In this document: positions 35,006 to 42,452 of the stretch, piece by piece
How the letters are laid out: every line of letters begins with the position of its first letter
Numbering within the stretch: position 1 is the first letter of the stretch
Origin: Pseudomonas kuykendallii
Lineage (GTDB): Bacteria > Pseudomonadota > Gammaproteobacteria > Pseudomonadales > Pseudomonadaceae
Length of the DNA: 64,000 nt
Reading direction: 5' to 3'
Assembly (NCBI RefSeq): GCF_900106975.1
Contig: NZ_FNNU01000002.1
Span: forward strand, 682,001-746,000
Notes under the pieces: model-generated
Databases searched by the model: none
Told to the model about the DNA's origin: nothing
The model's input: only the letters and a program-made list of their open reading frames with translations
Position numbers and translations under genes: made by a program

Positions 35006-37597
35006 TCAGGCCGGAACCTCGTCGGGCTGCGCCTGGGGCGGTTTCGGCAGGGACGAGAGCAGCGCCATGATCAGCGCCGCCAGGTAGGGCAGCGACTGCA
35101 CCAGCAGCATCGCGACCCAGAACTTCACGTCGTTGCTCGGCAGACCCTGGACGATGGCGATGCCCAGCGCCGCGCCCCACAGCAGCAGCATCACGAACAC
35201 CTCTTCGCGGGCTTCCGCCAGCGCCACCAGGATGCCGTGGTTGGAGGCCATCTTCGGCGTGCGGAAGAACGGAATGCTCTTGGTGAAGAAGCCGTAGAGC
35301 ACCGCCTTGGCGATGGTGTGCGACAGCGCCAGGCCGGCGACCGCCGCGCAGAACGCATCCTTCAGGTTGACCCCCACGGCGCGCCGGTAGAGGAAGATGA
35401 TCTTGCCCACCTTGAAGAAGAACAGCGCCAGCGGTGGCAGGGCGAAGATCAGCAGCGGCGGGTCGACCCGTGTCGGCACGATGATCATCGCCGCCGACCA
35501 GAGCAACGCGCCGAGGGTGAAGAAGATGTTCATGCCGTCGGCGACCCAGGGCAGCCAGCCGGCGATAAAGTGGTAACGCTGGCCGCGCTTGAGCTCCGAG
35601 CCCTTGCCCAGCAGGAGCGCACGAGCATGGCCCTTCATGATCTGGATGGCGCCGTAGGCCCAGCGGAAGCGCTGCTTCTTGAAGTCGATGAAGGTATCCG
35701 GCATCAGCCCCTTGCCGAAGCTGTCGTGGGCGTAGGCGGCCGAGTAGCCTTTCTCGAACACGCGCAGGCCCAGTTCGGCGTCCTCGCAGATGGTCCAGTC
35801 GGCCCAGCGCAGTTCGTCCATCACCGTGCGGCGGATCATCGTCATGGTGCCGTGCTGGATGATCGCGTCGCGGTCGTTGCGGGTGACCATGCCGATGTGG
35901 AAGAAGCCCTTGTACTCGGAATAGCAGAGCTTCTTGAACAGGCTTTCGTTTTCGTCGCGGTAGTCCTGCGGCGACTGCACCACGGCGATGCGCGGGTCGG
36001 CGAAGTGCGGGACCATGTGCTTGAGCCAGTTGCGGTCGACGCAGTAGTCCGAGTCGATCACCGCGACGATTTCGGCGTCGGGCGCGGTGTGCGGCAGGAT
36101 GTAGTTCAGCGCGCCGCCCTTGAAGCCGTGCAGCGGCGCGACGTGGAAGAAGCGGAACCGCGGGCCGAGTTGCTCGCAGTAGTCGCGTACCGGCTCCCAC
36201 ACCGTCGGGTCCTTGGTGTTGTTGTCGATGATCAGGACTTCGAAGTCCGGGTAATCGAGGTTGGCCAGGGCGTCGAGGGTCTGTTTGACCATCTCCGGCG
36301 GCTCGTTGTAGCAGGGCACGTGCACCGAGACCTTGGGCCGGAAACTGCTGTCGCCGACCACCGGGATGAACGGCCGGCGGCGTTTGTGCACCCAGACCAC
36401 CTCGGCCAGCTCATGGGCTTCGGTGAGCAGCACGATGAACACGCCGAGGGCGCCGATGCCGAGCAGCGCGCCCACCGTCAGGCTGAACCAGGTCGCGTAC
36501 TGCTGGCTGTAGTCGTAGCCGATCCATACCAGCGCCGAACCGCCGACGAAGGCGACGAAGGTCAGGAAGGTGCGGCCACGCTGGCGCAGCGCGCTACCGT
36601 CGATCAGCAGCAGGGCCAGCGACAGCAGCGCCATCACCACCGAAGCGACCGCCAACAGGCGCCATTGCGGGATCGCCACGACCGGGCCTTCGAAGGCGAA
36701 CTTAGCCTGCCGGTTGAGGTTATAGACCCCCCAGTAGGCGCCCACCGAACCCTCGTCGCTGGCTTTCCACGGCTGGTCGAAGGCCTCGATGACGAAGTAG
36801 TTGTAGCCCTGGCTGTTCAGCTTGTTGACCAGCGTGCGCAGGTACACGGCCTGGTCGGCCTGGGTGGCATCGGCGCCGCCGCGCATGCGTCCGTTGCTCG
36901 GCCAGCCGACCTCGGAGATCAGCAGCGGCTTTTTCGGGAACAGCTTGCGCAGGTCGCGCGCGCGGTCGAGGACGAACTGTCCGGCATCCTCCATCGGGAT
37001 GAATTCCCAGTACGGCAGCACGTGAGCGGCGATCAGGTCGGCGTGCTTCGCCAGCTCCGGGTGCTCCTCCCAGATGTGCCACTGCTCGGACGTGGACACC
37101 GGCACCTTCACCGCCGCGCGCACGCGATCCATGAAGGCGATTAGTTGCTCGGCGGTGACTTCCTCGCGGAACAGTGCCTCGTTGCCCACGGTGACGCGAA
37201 CCACGCTGCGCGAGTGGTTGGCCAGATCGATGGCCTTGGCGATCTCGCGCTCGTTGCGTTCCTGGTCGTTGCTGATCCAGATACCCAGGGTCACGCGCAG
37301 ACCGAATTCCTCGGCGATCGCCGGGATGTTGGCCAGCGCGCCGTCCACCGAGTAGGTGCGGATGTTGTCGGTGTGCTTGCTCAGCAGCTCCAGGTCCTGG
37401 CGGATTTCCGCATCGCTGGGATACACGCCCTGTTGCGGGCTCTGGCCCTGGCGGAACGGCGAATAGGAGAAGCCGGAGATCTGCGCGGGCCAGTCCGGCG
37501 CGCTCACCGGGCGGTTGTAGAGCGCCCAGAAACCGGTGAACAGCGCAGCGATGGCCAGGAAGACCACCAGGTTGAGACCAAATTTTCGCGATGACAT
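35006..37597 (-). CDS. ndvB: Beta-glucan synthase with fused GH17 and GT2 domains (NdvB-like)
   Basis: An 863-residue membrane protein. After an N-terminal anchor (9-27) comes a periplasmic GH17 domain (about 38-305) with both catalytic glutamates in place: GNEALF (Glu140, acid/base) and ISEVGWPSNG (Glu229, nucleophile). Membrane helices (about 312-395) lead to a cytoplasmic GT2 synthase domain (about 420-680) with IDSDYCVD (DxD near 515), CEDAELG, and QRFRW (642-646), then further helices. The same architecture and length occur in P. aeruginosa NdvB, which makes cyclic beta-1,3-glucans linked to biofilm antibiotic tolerance. Product specificity here is inferred, not shown. A terminator follows; it is divergent from tcdA. 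Confidence 0.85.
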   Translation of the reverse strand: MSSRKFGLNLVVFLAIAALFTGFWALYNRPVSAPDWPAQISGFSYSPFRQGQSPQQGVYPSDAEIRQDLELLSKHTDNIRTYSVDGALANIPAIAEEFGLRVTLGIWISNDQERNEREIAKAIDLANHSRSVVRVTVGNEALFREEVTAEQLIAFMDRVRAAVKVPVSTSEQWHIWEEHPELAKHADLIAAHVLPYWEFIPMEDAGQFVLDRARDLRKLFPKKPLLISEVGWPSNGRMRGGADATQADQAVYLRTLVNKLNSQGYNYFVIEAFDQPWKASDEGSVGAYWGVYNLNRQAKFAFEGPVVAIPQWRLLAVASVVMALLSLALLLIDGSALRQRGRTFLTFVAFVGGSALVWIGYDYSQQYATWFSLTVGALLGIGALGVFIVLLTEAHELAEVVWVHKRRRPFIPVVGDSSFRPKVSVHVPCYNEPPEMVKQTLDALANLDYPDFEVLIIDNNTKDPTVWEPVRDYCEQLGPRFRFFHVAPLHGFKGGALNYILPHTAPDAEIVAVIDSDYCVDRNWLKHMVPHFADPRIAVVQSPQDYRDENESLFKKLCYSEYKGFFHIGMVTRNDRDAIIQHGTMTMIRRTVMDELRWADWTICEDAELGLRVFEKGYSAAYAHDSFGKGLMPDTFIDFKKQRFRWAYGAIQIMKGHARALLLGKGSELKRGQRYHFIAGWLPWVADGMNIFFTLGALLWSAAMIIVPTRVDPPLLIFALPPLALFFFKVGKIIFLYRRAVGVNLKDAFCAAVAGLALSHTIAKAVLYGFFTKSIPFFRTPKMASNHGILVALAEAREEVFVMLLLWGAALGIAIVQGLPSNDVKFWVAMLLVQSLPYLAALIMALLSSLPKPPQAQPDEVPA

Positions 37598-37925
37598 AGG
37601 TGCTTTCAGGTTCCGATGCGTGGAACGGGGGAGGGCGGCGAGCGCCGTCGGCGCGCATCCTACTCTGGCGTCCGCGCCAGTGTACAGGCGCGCTGCGGAG
37701 CGATTCGGGCCGCTGTTCGCAGCCTACAGCCTTGGGCCTTGCGGGGGTGAAGAAGTTCGCCGCACGCCACGCGCTGCGGGCGCTGCGCCCGATGCCGGTC
37801 GCGCAGAAAAAAGCAGGGCTCAGCGGCCTCGGTTTTCCTGCGGAGCGTCGCCGCGTGGCGATCCGGGCTTTATCTGCGCGGCGCCCGGTCCAATAATGCG
37901 CACCGGTTTTTCTTCCGAGGTGAGC
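37598..37925. other. Divergent intergenic region between ndvB-like gene and tcdA
   Basis: A stretch of 328 bp with no supported gene; the plus-strand open frame within it (37600-37896) has the Arg/Ala-rich composition of a GC-rich shadow. Several short GC palindromes occur (such as GCGCTGCGGGCGCTGCGC). It must carry both divergent promoters, but I cannot pick convincing hexamers. Confidence 0.4.
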
Positions 37926-38738
37926 ATGGGTACAGACGATCAGCGTTTCGGCGGCATCGCCCGGCTCTATGGCCGCGATGGGCTCGAACGCCTGGCCGCG
38001 GCGCACGTGGCGGTGGTCGGTATCGGCGGCGTCGGCTCGTGGGCGGCGGAAGCGCTGGTGCGCTCCGGCGTCGGCGAGATTTCCCTGTTCGACCTCGACG
38101 ACGTCTGCGTCAGCAACACCAACCGCCAGGCGCATGCGCTGCTGGACTCCGTAGGCCGGGCCAAGGTCGAGGTGATGGCCGAGCGCCTGCTGGCGATCAA
38201 TCCGGCGTGCCGCGTACACGCCGTGGCGGACTTCGTCACCCGCGAGAGCATGGCCGAGCACATCACCGGGCACCTCGACTGCGTGCTCGACTGCATCGAC
38301 AGCGTCGCCGCCAAGGCCGCGCTGATCGCCTGGTGCAAGCGACGCAAGATCCAGATCGTCACCACCGGCGGCGCCGGTGGGCAGATCGACCCGACGCAGA
38401 TCCAGGTCGCCGACCTGAACAAGACCTTCAACGATCCGCTGGCGGCCAAGGTGCGCTCGACCCTGCGCCGCGACTACGCCTTCTCGCGCACGCCGGGACG
38501 CAACTACAGCGTTCCCTGCGTGTTCTCCACCGAGCAGCTGCGTTACCCGGCGCCGGACGGCACTGTCTGCCAGTCCAAGGCGTTCGTCGGCGAGGGCGTG
38601 AAGCTCGACTGCGCCGGCGGTTTCGGTGCGGTGATGATGGTCACCGCCAGCTTCGGCATGGCCGCCGCGGCCAAGGCGGTGGACAAACTGGTGGCCGGCG
38701 CGCGGCGCCCCGCCGAGCGGCAGACGCGCCTCGAGTGA
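37926..38738 (+). CDS. tcdA: tRNA threonylcarbamoyladenosine dehydratase
   Basis: E1-like (ThiF/MoeB) ATP-dependent enzyme of 270 residues that cyclises t6A37 of ANN-decoding tRNAs to ct6A. The nucleotide-binding motif is VAVVGIGGVGSWAAEALVRS, followed by LFDLDDVCVSNTNRQ, DCVLDCIDSVAAK and the catalytic region GRNYSVPCVFSTEQLRYP. In E. coli the sulfur carrier chain for this reaction involves CsdA and CsdE (CsdL is TcdA), and here the csd-sufE pair lies only about 2 kb away. ATG at 37926 has GAGGTGAG just upstream; the long frame before it is non-coding. Confidence 0.92.
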   Translation: MGTDDQRFGGIARLYGRDGLERLAAAHVAVVGIGGVGSWAAEALVRSGVGEISLFDLDDVCVSNTNRQAHALLDSVGRAKVEVMAERLLAINPACRVHAVADFVTRESMAEHITGHLDCVLDCIDSVAAKAALIAWCKRRKIQIVTTGGAGGQIDPTQIQVADLNKTFNDPLAAKVRSTLRRDYAFSRTPGRNYSVPCVFSTEQLRYPAPDGTVCQSKAFVGEGVKLDCAGGFGAVMMVTASFGMAAAAKAVDKLVAGARRPAERQTRLE

Positions 38739-38768
38739 GCCTACTCGGCGCCGACCGCGCCGCGGCCG

Positions 38769-38774
38769 TATAAT
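38769..38774 (+). promoter_or_regulatory. Consensus -10 box before yehS
   Basis: A perfect TATAAT stands 65 nt before the yehS start, in the 100-nt space after tcdA. No matching -35 is evident, so activity is uncertain. Confidence 0.4.
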
Positions 38775-38838
38775 CGTCGGCCTTTTCGCTTCACTACCGC
38801 GCCGTGCCTGCGGCGCGGGCTTCCACGAGACCCCTGCG

Positions 38839-39306
38839 ATGATGAATAACGATGTGCTGCGCAGCCTGCGCTACATGCTGGATGTCAGCGAGCCCAAGCT
38901 GGTGAAGATCTGCCAGTTGGCCGATTACAGAGTCAGCATCGAGGACATGGCCGCCTACCTGAAGAAGGATGACGAGGAAGGCTTCCAGCCCTGCAGCGAC
39001 GAAGTCATGGCGCACTTCCTCGATGGCCTGGTGTTCTACAAACGCGGCAAGGACGAGAGCCGGCCGCGCCTACCGGTGGAGAAGCGCATCACCAACAACG
39101 CCATCCTGAAGAAGCTCCGCGTGGCCTTCGAGCTGCGCGACGAGGACATGCACGCCATTCTCGAAGCCGCGGAGCTGCCCATGGGCAAGGCTGAGCTGAG
39201 CGCGCTGTTCCGCAAGCCCGGCCACAACAACTACCGCGAATGTGGCGATCAGGTGCTGCGCAACTTCCTCCGGGGCCTGACCCAGCGCGTACGCCCCGCG
39301 GACTGA
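38839..39306 (+). CDS. yehS: DUF1456 family protein (YehS-like)
   Basis: A 155-residue cytoplasmic protein made of two related halves, each a DUF1456 repeat: NDVLRSLRYMLDVSEPKLVKI with DYRVSIEDMAAYLKKDDEEGF, and NNAILKKLRVAFELRDEDMHAI with LPMGKAELSALFRKPGHNNY. The internal duplication is visible by eye (N-x-V/I-L-x-x-L-R, then a short helix and K/RK). The function of the family is unknown. ATG codons at 38839 and 38842 are both possible. The stop directly abuts the stop of the convergent DUF72 gene with no spacer. Confidence 0.88.
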   Translation: MMNNDVLRSLRYMLDVSEPKLVKICQLADYRVSIEDMAAYLKKDDEEGFQPCSDEVMAHFLDGLVFYKRGKDESRPRLPVEKRITNNAILKKLRVAFELRDEDMHAILEAAELPMGKAELSALFRKPGHNNYRECGDQVLRNFLRGLTQRVRPAD

Positions 39307-40293
39307 CTAACGCGGTTTCTTAGGCTTGCGCGGCTTCGACGGGTTGCGCTTCGCGCCGCCGTGTTCGGCGATCAGCCGGTCGGCTTCGGCGGCGCGTTCG
39401 GCCAGCGGCGCCGGTGCCCCCGTCAGACCGAGGCGCACGGCCAGCTTGCCGGCGTCGAAGGGCGCCTTGACCTTGATGTCGTTGTCGAAATAGCAGAACA
39501 GGTCGCGCCGCTTGCGCGAAGGGGGCTTGCGCTCGACGATCAGCCGCGCGTCGTCCACCTGGCCGCCTTCGCTCCAGGCCTTCATCCGCCGCGCCCAGTC
39601 GTCCAGCGCCGCGTCGGCGTAGCCGCTGGCGTAAAGCTCCTCCTCGCCATGCAGGCGCAGATAGACGAAATCGCTGGTGACGTCCTCCTTCAGCGGCCAC
39701 TTGCCCGCGGTATCCGCCACCACCAGCGCCACGTCGTGCTCGCGCAGCATGTCGACGAAAGCGCGATCCTCGAAGCTGGCGTGGCGGATCTCCACCGCGT
39801 GGCGCATCTTGCGCGGCTCGTCGATCGCCAGGTGGGTGCGTCCCTCCATGCGCGGCTCATGCCCGCGGGCGATGTGCAGCGCTTTTTCGGTGTCGTGCGG
39901 CAACAGGCGCAGGAAGGCCTCGAACTGCTCCGGATCGAAACGGAAGCTCGGTGGAAACTGCCAGAGGATCGGCCCCAGCTTGCGCTGCAGGCGCAGCAGG
40001 CCGGAGGCGAAGAAGTTGGCGATCGGCTTTTCGACGTCGTCGAGCCGGCGGATGTGGGTGATGTAGCGCGGTGCCTTGACGCTGAAGACGAATTCCTCGG
40101 GCGTCTCGTCATGCCAGCGTGCCCAGCTTTCCGGGCGTTGCAGGGAATAGAAGGAACCGTTGATCTCGATGCTGCCGACCGCGCGGGAAGCGAACTGCAG
40201 CTCGTCGTCCTGGCGCAGCTTCTCCGGATAGAAGACGCCGCGCCAGGGTGCGTATCGCCAGCCGGATATGCCGATGCGGATGTCTGCGCTCAT
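39307..40293 (-). CDS. DUF72 (YecE-like) TIM-barrel protein
   Basis: A 328-residue member of the DUF72 family, a TIM-barrel-like fold of unknown activity. Typical segments are IRIGISGWRYAPWRGVFYPE, SIEINGSFYSLQRPESWARW, FVFSVKAPRYITHIRRL, LGPILWQFPPSFRFDPEQF, AVEIRHASF, FVYLRLHGEEELYASGY, and the conserved FCYFDNDIKVKAPFDAGKLA near the end. The C-terminal 30 residues are Lys/Arg/Pro-rich (AKRNPSKPRKPKKPR), a tail beyond the core fold. Its 3' end abuts the yehS stop codon. Confidence 0.87.
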   Translation of the reverse strand: MSADIRIGISGWRYAPWRGVFYPEKLRQDDELQFASRAVGSIEINGSFYSLQRPESWARWHDETPEEFVFSVKAPRYITHIRRLDDVEKPIANFFASGLLRLQRKLGPILWQFPPSFRFDPEQFEAFLRLLPHDTEKALHIARGHEPRMEGRTHLAIDEPRKMRHAVEIRHASFEDRAFVDMLREHDVALVVADTAGKWPLKEDVTSDFVYLRLHGEEELYASGYADAALDDWARRMKAWSEGGQVDDARLIVERKPPSRKRRDLFCYFDNDIKVKAPFDAGKLAVRLGLTGAPAPLAERAAEADRLIAEHGGAKRNPSKPRKPKKPR

Positions 40294-40368
40294 GTGCTCT
40301 CTGCCTCGCGTTCAAGCAGTCGACTGCGAGTGGCGGGAACGGGTTCCGGGCGGGCGACCACAAGGCGT

Positions 40369-40390
40369 GGTGCGCGCGGCGCACCCTACG
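40369..40390 (-). repeat. Single arm of the REP-like element
   Basis: A 22-bp segment (GGTGCGCGCGGCGCACCCTA plus two more bases), identical to the right arm of the inverted repeat at 32498-32519. Copies of the opposite arm lie downstream in the tandem array at 40549-40570 and 40634-40655. Confidence 0.8.
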
Positions 40391-40419
40391 AAGCGCAGCC
40401 AGCCCGCGCGTCCGTATCG

Positions 40420-40705
40420 GCGCGTTGCCGCCGGTTCACGCCTCCGTGCCCAGTCCCCGCGCTTGCCGTAGGTGCCATGCGCACCGTGGCGCGCGCGGAT
40501 CAGTGCGTTGCCGCCAGTTCACGCATCCGCGCCCGGTCCCGCGCTTGCCGTAGGGTGCGCCATGCGCACCGTGGCGCGCCCGGATCAGTGCGTTGCCGCC
40601 GGCTCACGCCTCCGTGCCCGGTCCCACGCTTGCCGTAGGGTGCGCCATGCGCACCGTGGCGCGCCGGATCAGCGCGTTGCAGCCAGTTCACGCATCCGCT
40701 CGAGC
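40420..40705. repeat. Tandem repeat of about 84 bp containing the end of sufE
   Basis: A unit of 83-85 bp is repeated about 3.3 times; the shared GCGTTGC motif is at 40422, 40505, 40590 and 40674. Each unit has a segment nearly identical to the last 10 or so codons and stop of sufE (minus-strand reading ends RELAATR-stop in the true gene), followed by a GTCCC(A)CGCTTGCCG linker and the REP-like arm CGTAGGGTGCGCCATGCGCA. The copies differ by a few substitutions and 1-3 nt indels. It fills most of the 375-bp space between the DUF72 gene and sufE. Confidence 0.88.
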
Positions 40706-41082
40706 ACGGCGTTCAACCCGTTGCTGCGCGACGGGCTGAGCTGGCGCTGCAGGCCGAGTTGGGCGAACCAGTCGGCGAGGTCCAGCGCCGCCAGCCCGGC
40801 GCCGTCCAACCCCTCGATGCGCGCCAGCAGAAGCGCCAGCAGGCCACGCAGCAGGCGCGCATCGCTGGCCGCGCGAAAATGCAGCGCCTGATCGCGGCGC
40901 TCCGCCACCAGCCAGACCAGGCTCTCGCAGCCGTGCACGCGGTTGGCCTCGCTGCGTTCGGCCGCGTCCAGCGGCTCCAGGCGCTCGGCCCATTGCAGCA
41001 GCAGGCGCGCGCGCTGCTCCCAACCCGGAAGCCGGGCGAACGCGTCCAGTGCCTGCTGCGCAAGCGGCGGCAATTCGCTCAT
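40669..41082 (-). CDS. sufE: SufE/CsdE family sulfur acceptor
   Basis: A 137-residue partner of cysteine desulfurase. It takes persulfide sulfur on a conserved Cys, here in NRVHGCESLVWLVAE (near residue 51), and hands it on. The start overlaps the stop of the desulfurase gene (ATGA), so the two are coupled. There is no suf or isc operon around it, so the pair corresponds to CsdA-CsdE rather than SufS-SufE. The last 10 codons are part of a repeated sequence that continues downstream (see the 84-bp repeat). ATG at 41082 gives the MSELPPLAQQALDAF start. Confidence 0.9.
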   Translation of the reverse strand: MSELPPLAQQALDAFARLPGWEQRARLLLQWAERLEPLDAAERSEANRVHGCESLVWLVAERRDQALHFRAASDARLLRGLLALLLARIEGLDGAGLAALDLADWFAQLGLQRQLSPSRSNGLNAVLERMRELAATR

Positions 41083-42284
41083 CGCAGCAGCTCCAGGGCG
41101 GCATCGAGGGCGGCGAAGAAACGCCGCAGGTCCTCGCCGTCGTTGTACAGCGCCAGCGACACGCGGACCGCGCCGGCCAGACCGAGGCGCTCGTACAGCG
41201 GCATCGCGCAATGGCTGCCGACACGCACCGCGATGCCCTGTTCGCCGAGCAGGTGCGCCAGGTCGGCGTTATGCACGCCGTCGACGGCGAAGCAGGCCAG
41301 GGCGATCCGCGGCGCGCCGAGCAGGCGCACGCCATCGCGGGCGGCGAGGCCGGCCAGCAGTTCGGCGTGCAGCGCGGCTTCGTGGGCAGCGACGGCCGTT
41401 TCATCCAGCCCGTCCAGGTAGTCCAGCGCGGCGCCGAGGCCGATCACCCCGGCAATCGGCGGCGTTCCCGCCTCCAAACCCATGGGCGCCGGATGGAATT
41501 CGGCGTCCTGAAACTCGGCATGGCGGACCATCTCGCCGCCGAACTGCCAGTGGCGCAGGCGGGCCAGGGCGTCGCTGCGGCCATAGAGCACGCCGACGCC
41601 TTCCGGCCCATAGAGCTTGTGGCTGGAGAATGCGTAGAAGTCGCAGCCCAGAGCGTGAAGATCATGCCGGCCGTGCACCGCGCCCTGGGCGCCGTCGACC
41701 ACGCTGAGGGCGCCCCGCGCGCGGGCCAGGGCCAGCAGCTCAGGCAGCGGCTGCCAGCGGCCGAGCACGTTGGACAGCTGGCTCACCGCGAGCAGGCGCG
41801 TGCGGGCGCCGATCAGCGTGGCCGCCGCGGCGAGGTCGATATCGCCCTGGGCGTCCAGCGGCAGCACCACCAGGTTCAGCCCGCGACGGTGCGCCAGCTG
41901 TTGCCAGGGCAGCAGGTTGGCGTGGTGTTCCAGGGCGCTGACGACGATCTCGTCGCCGGGCTGGAACAGGTGCTCCAGGCCATAGGCGAGCAGGTTGAAC
42001 GCCTCCGTGGCGCCGCGGGTGAAGACGATTTCCGCCGGGCTGGCGGCATTCAGCCATTGCGTCACCTTCAGCCGGGTCGCCTCGAAGGCGCGCGTGGCCC
42101 GGTCACCGGGCAGGTGCTGGGCGCGGTGCACGTTGGCGGTGCCGTTGCGGTAGTAAGCGTCCAGGGCCGCGAGCACCGGCTCCGGCTTCTGCGCGGTGGC
42201 GGCGTTGTCCAGGTAGGTCTGGCCCTCGGCCTGCAAGGCCAGGATGCCGGGAAAGTCGGCGCGCCAGGGCGAGTTCAGTGGCAT
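41079..42284 (-). CDS. csdA: Cysteine desulfurase (class V PLP enzyme, CsdA/SufS type)
   Basis: A 401-residue PLP enzyme that removes sulfur from cysteine as a persulfide. It shows TYLDNAATAQKPEPVLAAL, TRGATEAFNLLAYG, ALEHHANLLPWQ, VDGAQGAVHGRHD, the PLP lysine in DFYAFSSHKLYGPEGVGVLY, and the active-site Cys in VRVGSHCAMPLYERLG on a short loop, as in the SufS/CsdA group II enzymes. It is followed by the sufE-like acceptor with a 4-nt overlap. ATG at 42284 gives the MPLNSPWRADFPGI start. A likely consumer is TcdA or other thiolation chains. Confidence 0.93.
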   Translation of the reverse strand: MPLNSPWRADFPGILALQAEGQTYLDNAATAQKPEPVLAALDAYYRNGTANVHRAQHLPGDRATRAFEATRLKVTQWLNAASPAEIVFTRGATEAFNLLAYGLEHLFQPGDEIVVSALEHHANLLPWQQLAHRRGLNLVVLPLDAQGDIDLAAAATLIGARTRLLAVSQLSNVLGRWQPLPELLALARARGALSVVDGAQGAVHGRHDLHALGCDFYAFSSHKLYGPEGVGVLYGRSDALARLRHWQFGGEMVRHAEFQDAEFHPAPMGLEAGTPPIAGVIGLGAALDYLDGLDETAVAAHEAALHAELLAGLAARDGVRLLGAPRIALACFAVDGVHNADLAHLLGEQGIAVRVGSHCAMPLYERLGLAGAVRVSLALYNDGEDLRRFFAALDAALELLR

Positions 42285-42367
42285 GGCTGCGGTACCGCGA
42301 AATGTCTGCCGAGCATGAATGGAAAGGCCGGGCATGGGCCCGGCCTGAGTGTTTTCGTTGCCAGGCG

Positions 42368-42452
42368 ATGGATATCGGCGCTGCGCGCCTCGACCCATCC
42401 TGCGGCCTGCTACGGAAGGTTCGTAGGATGGGTTGAGCCGGCGATATCCATC
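42368..42452. repeat. Palindromic intergenic repeat overlapping the dapD stop
   Basis: GATGGATATCGGCGC...CGACCCATCCTGCGG (42368-42404) is the imperfect inverse of CGTAGGATGGGTTGAG...GGCGATATCCATC (42422-42452). The right arm runs into the dapD stop codon. Elements with TAGGATGGGTTGAG and GATATCCATC ends are repeated in many Pseudomonas genomes in my recollection. On the minus strand it could form a large hairpin between dapD and csdA. Confidence 0.8.

Noticed and set aside
37600..37896. 98-residue plus-strand frame before tcdA
   Set aside because: Arg/Ala-rich without motif, in a divergent promoter region; no ribosome-binding site. Left as intergenic.
40420..40705. CRISPR array
   Set aside because: The units are about 84 bp with no short repeat plus unique spacer pattern, and the repeated part is gene-derived; no cas genes are near.
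40248..40891. Repetitive plus-strand open frames with VAASSRIR/VRHAHRGAP-like repeats
   Set aside because: These are only translations of the 84-bp tandem repeat and the antisense of sufE; no start or ribosome-binding site supports a gene.
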